Source: CAYSQW01 sp964433135 (GTDB lineage: Bacteria > Acidobacteriota > Aminicenantia > Aminicenantales > Aminicenantaceae). Taken from it: a stretch of DNA of 24,674 bases. This document shows, in pieces, positions 23,638-24,674 of this stretch. The DNA is taken from NCBI GenBank assembly GCA_964433135.1, contig CAYSQW010000053.1:1-24674 (forward strand), read 5' to 3'. Position numbers and translations under genes: made by a program. The notes beneath the pieces are model-generated. The model made no database searches. It worked only from the letters and a program-made list of their open reading frames with translations, and was not told the DNA's origin. Position 1 is the stretch's first letter. Every line of letters starts with the position of its first letter.

Positions 23638-23666
23638 ATTATATCAAAATAACCTCTTAAAAACAA
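23638..23666 (-). promoter_or_regulatory. Predicted promoter of the ACT-protein operon
   Basis: On the minus strand TTGTTT (23666-23661) and a perfect TATAAT (23643-23638) are 17 bases apart. The transcript would start near 23632 with a leader of about 20 bases holding AGGAGG. Confidence 0.55.
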
Positions 23667-23691
23667 AACATATCCGTTAAAGAAGAAGGTT

Positions 23692-23720
23692 TTGGATTTT
23701 AAGGAGAATTTTCGTATAAT
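23692..23720 (+). promoter_or_regulatory. Predicted promoter of the amidotransferase gene
   Basis: TTGGAT (23692-23697) and a perfect TATAAT (23715-23720) are 17 bases apart; transcription would start near 23727. It is divergent from the ACT operon promoter, whose -35 lies only 25 bases away. Confidence 0.65.
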
Positions 23721-23755
23721 GACTTTCTAAATTTGAATGAAGGATAAATCGAGCC

Positions 23756-24445
23756 ATGACTCAAACAGTGAAAATCGCCATTCTCGATAATTCAATCAAA
23801 CCGGAAATGTACCGACCCGTCGACCATTGGACATCTTTTTTCGACGCGGATTTCGAATCGTTCCGAGCTGCGGATCATCACTTCCCGGATCTCGATCAGG
23901 GATTTACGCATATGATCGTGACCGGCTCAGAGGCAAGCATCATTCACCGGGATGATTGGGTGTCTGAGGAGATCGAAATCGTCGCGGCCGCAATGGCGCG
24001 GGACATCCCCATTTTGGGCAGCTGCTGGGGACACCAACTGCTGGCCCTGGTTATCAGCGGCCCGGGAGTCGTTCGACGTGCCCCCATGCCCGAATTGGGG
24101 TGGCTGACGATACGAATCCATGAAGGTCGGGAATTTTTCGGAGATGCGCGCAGCTTTCAGGCCTTTTCGCTCCATTTCGACGAGGTTATCGGTCTGGGAT
24201 CCGAGTTCCGCATACTGGCTTCAACCGATGACTGCTCCATCCATGCTTTTCAATACCGGGATCGCCCGATTTGGGGTATTCAGAGTCATCCCGAAATAAA
24301 CATCGCCAATGGAAAATCTCTTCTGGAGGATTTCCGAGTCGTCAAGCCGGAAATAGGACCTCTCATACGAAGAGCTTTGGATGGGGAAAGGCGGGACAGT
24401 GGTTCCGTAAAAGCGATTCTCGATAATTTTTTGCGCCGCGGATGA
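23756..24445 (+). CDS. Class I glutamine amidotransferase domain protein
   Basis: A 229-residue stand-alone class I glutamine amidotransferase. The nucleophile C90 lies in ILGSCWGHQLLA (family G-x-C-x-G-x-Q/H), and H178 and E180 lie in GIQSHPEI, completing the Cys-His-Glu triad. Such domains release ammonia from glutamine for a partner, but stand-alone members near GMP-synthase-like proteins also act as gamma-glutamyl hydrolases or have unknown acceptors. No synthase partner is adjacent. AAGGA (23740-23744) is 11 bases before the ATG, a little far. The protein has no signal peptide and should be cytosolic. Confidence 0.88.
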   Translation: MTQTVKIAILDNSIKPEMYRPVDHWTSFFDADFESFRAADHHFPDLDQGFTHMIVTGSEASIIHRDDWVSEEIEIVAAAMARDIPILGSCWGHQLLALVISGPGVVRRAPMPELGWLTIRIHEGREFFGDARSFQAFSLHFDEVIGLGSEFRILASTDDCSIHAFQYRDRPIWGIQSHPEINIANGKSLLEDFRVVKPEIGPLIRRALDGERRDSGSVKAILDNFLRRG

Positions 24446-24488
24446 ATCTGTTCATCGTAATGAGCCGATGAGTTACAGACTAATATCC

Positions 24489-24517
24489 TTGACAAAGGAC
24501 GCCATTTCTTTTAAATC
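24489..24517 (+). promoter_or_regulatory. Possible promoter of the exported-protein gene
   Basis: TTGACA is perfect at 24489-24494, with TTAAAT or TAAATC at 24511-24517 after 16-17 bases as an imperfect -10. A second candidate, TATATT at 24518-24523, is spaced too far (23 bases). Confidence 0.45.
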
Positions 24518-24577
24518 TATATTAAGAACATATTCAAAAGTATTCTTCTGTAATATCGGAAACAAGGAGGAAATGAC

Positions 24578-24674
24578 GTGAAGAATAAAAAATGGATGAT
24601 TTTAATCGTAAGTGTTCTGGTCTTGTTTACGATCAGTTCATTTGCACAAACGAAAAAACTTGAACAGATCGGTC
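24578..24674 (+). CDS. 5' fragment of an exported protein with a signal peptide
   Basis: GTG at 24578 with AGGAGG at 24565-24570 opens a frame that runs off the window. The 32 visible residues are a textbook Sec signal peptide: basic KNKKW, hydrophobic core MILIVSVLVLFTI, and a cleavage site after SSFA before QTKK. The mature protein starts near residue 24. Nothing is visible of its function. An ATG at 24573 in another frame stops after two codons and is rejected. Confidence 0.8.
   Translation, partial: MKNKKWMILIVSVLVLFTISSFAQTKKLEQIG

Overview
This window looks like ordinary bacterial chromosome of about 50 % GC. Its left end (roughly 1-480) is visibly AT-richer. A Gram-negative, envelope-bearing bacterium is suggested by a complete mreB-mreC-mreD-mrdA-rodA elongasome operon, an ExbD/TolR-type protein and a membrane-anchored M23 peptidase. 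Two OPT-family peptide transporters, a CstA-type carrier, an acyl-CoA dehydrogenase and a split B12-binding mutase subunit suggest a peptide/acyl-CoA metabolising heterotroph, possibly an anaerobe. My best guess is an Acidobacteriota/Aminicenantota- or Desulfobacterota-like lineage; this is inference from gene content only.

Layout. 1-303 is the 3' end of an AT-rich gene with a DprA-like winged-helix segment. 665-1457 (+) is a tight cluster: a small EF-Tu domain-2-like protein, a possible 40-codon ORF joined to both neighbours by 4-nt stop/start overlaps, and a stand-alone methylmalonyl-CoA mutase B12-binding subunit. 1505-2404 (+) is an M23 peptidase. 2493-6386 (-) holds an OPT transporter overlapping a PqqD-like gene, then def-fmt behind their own promoter. 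6562-11837 (+) is the rod-shape operon, followed by a long radical SAM-DUF2344 fusion and, behind a near-consensus promoter, an acyl-CoA dehydrogenase. 16006-20220 (-) contains, in transcription order, a second OPT transporter, cstA and an orphan exbD, the last two with their own predicted promoters. 20221-20887 has no gene but carries a structured repeat element of about 380 bp. 20888-23611 (-) looks like one operon: ACT-domain protein, a degenerate thymidine phosphorylase homologue, and a GT4 glycosyltransferase. A divergent promoter region then leads to a class I glutamine amidotransferase and the first codons of an exported protein.

How the genes fit together. MreBCD, PBP2 and RodA form the lateral wall synthesis machine, and the M23 peptidase is a plausible wall-remodelling partner. 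Def and Fmt handle N-terminal formylation and deformylation. The OPT proteins and CstA would import peptides. The most unusual items are the nested inverted-repeat element at 20481-20862, the thymidine phosphorylase homologue lacking its catalytic motifs, and the stitched small-gene cluster at 665-1457. I found no tRNA, rRNA, CRISPR array, insertion sequence or defence locus. Promoter and terminator calls are by eye from consensus matches.
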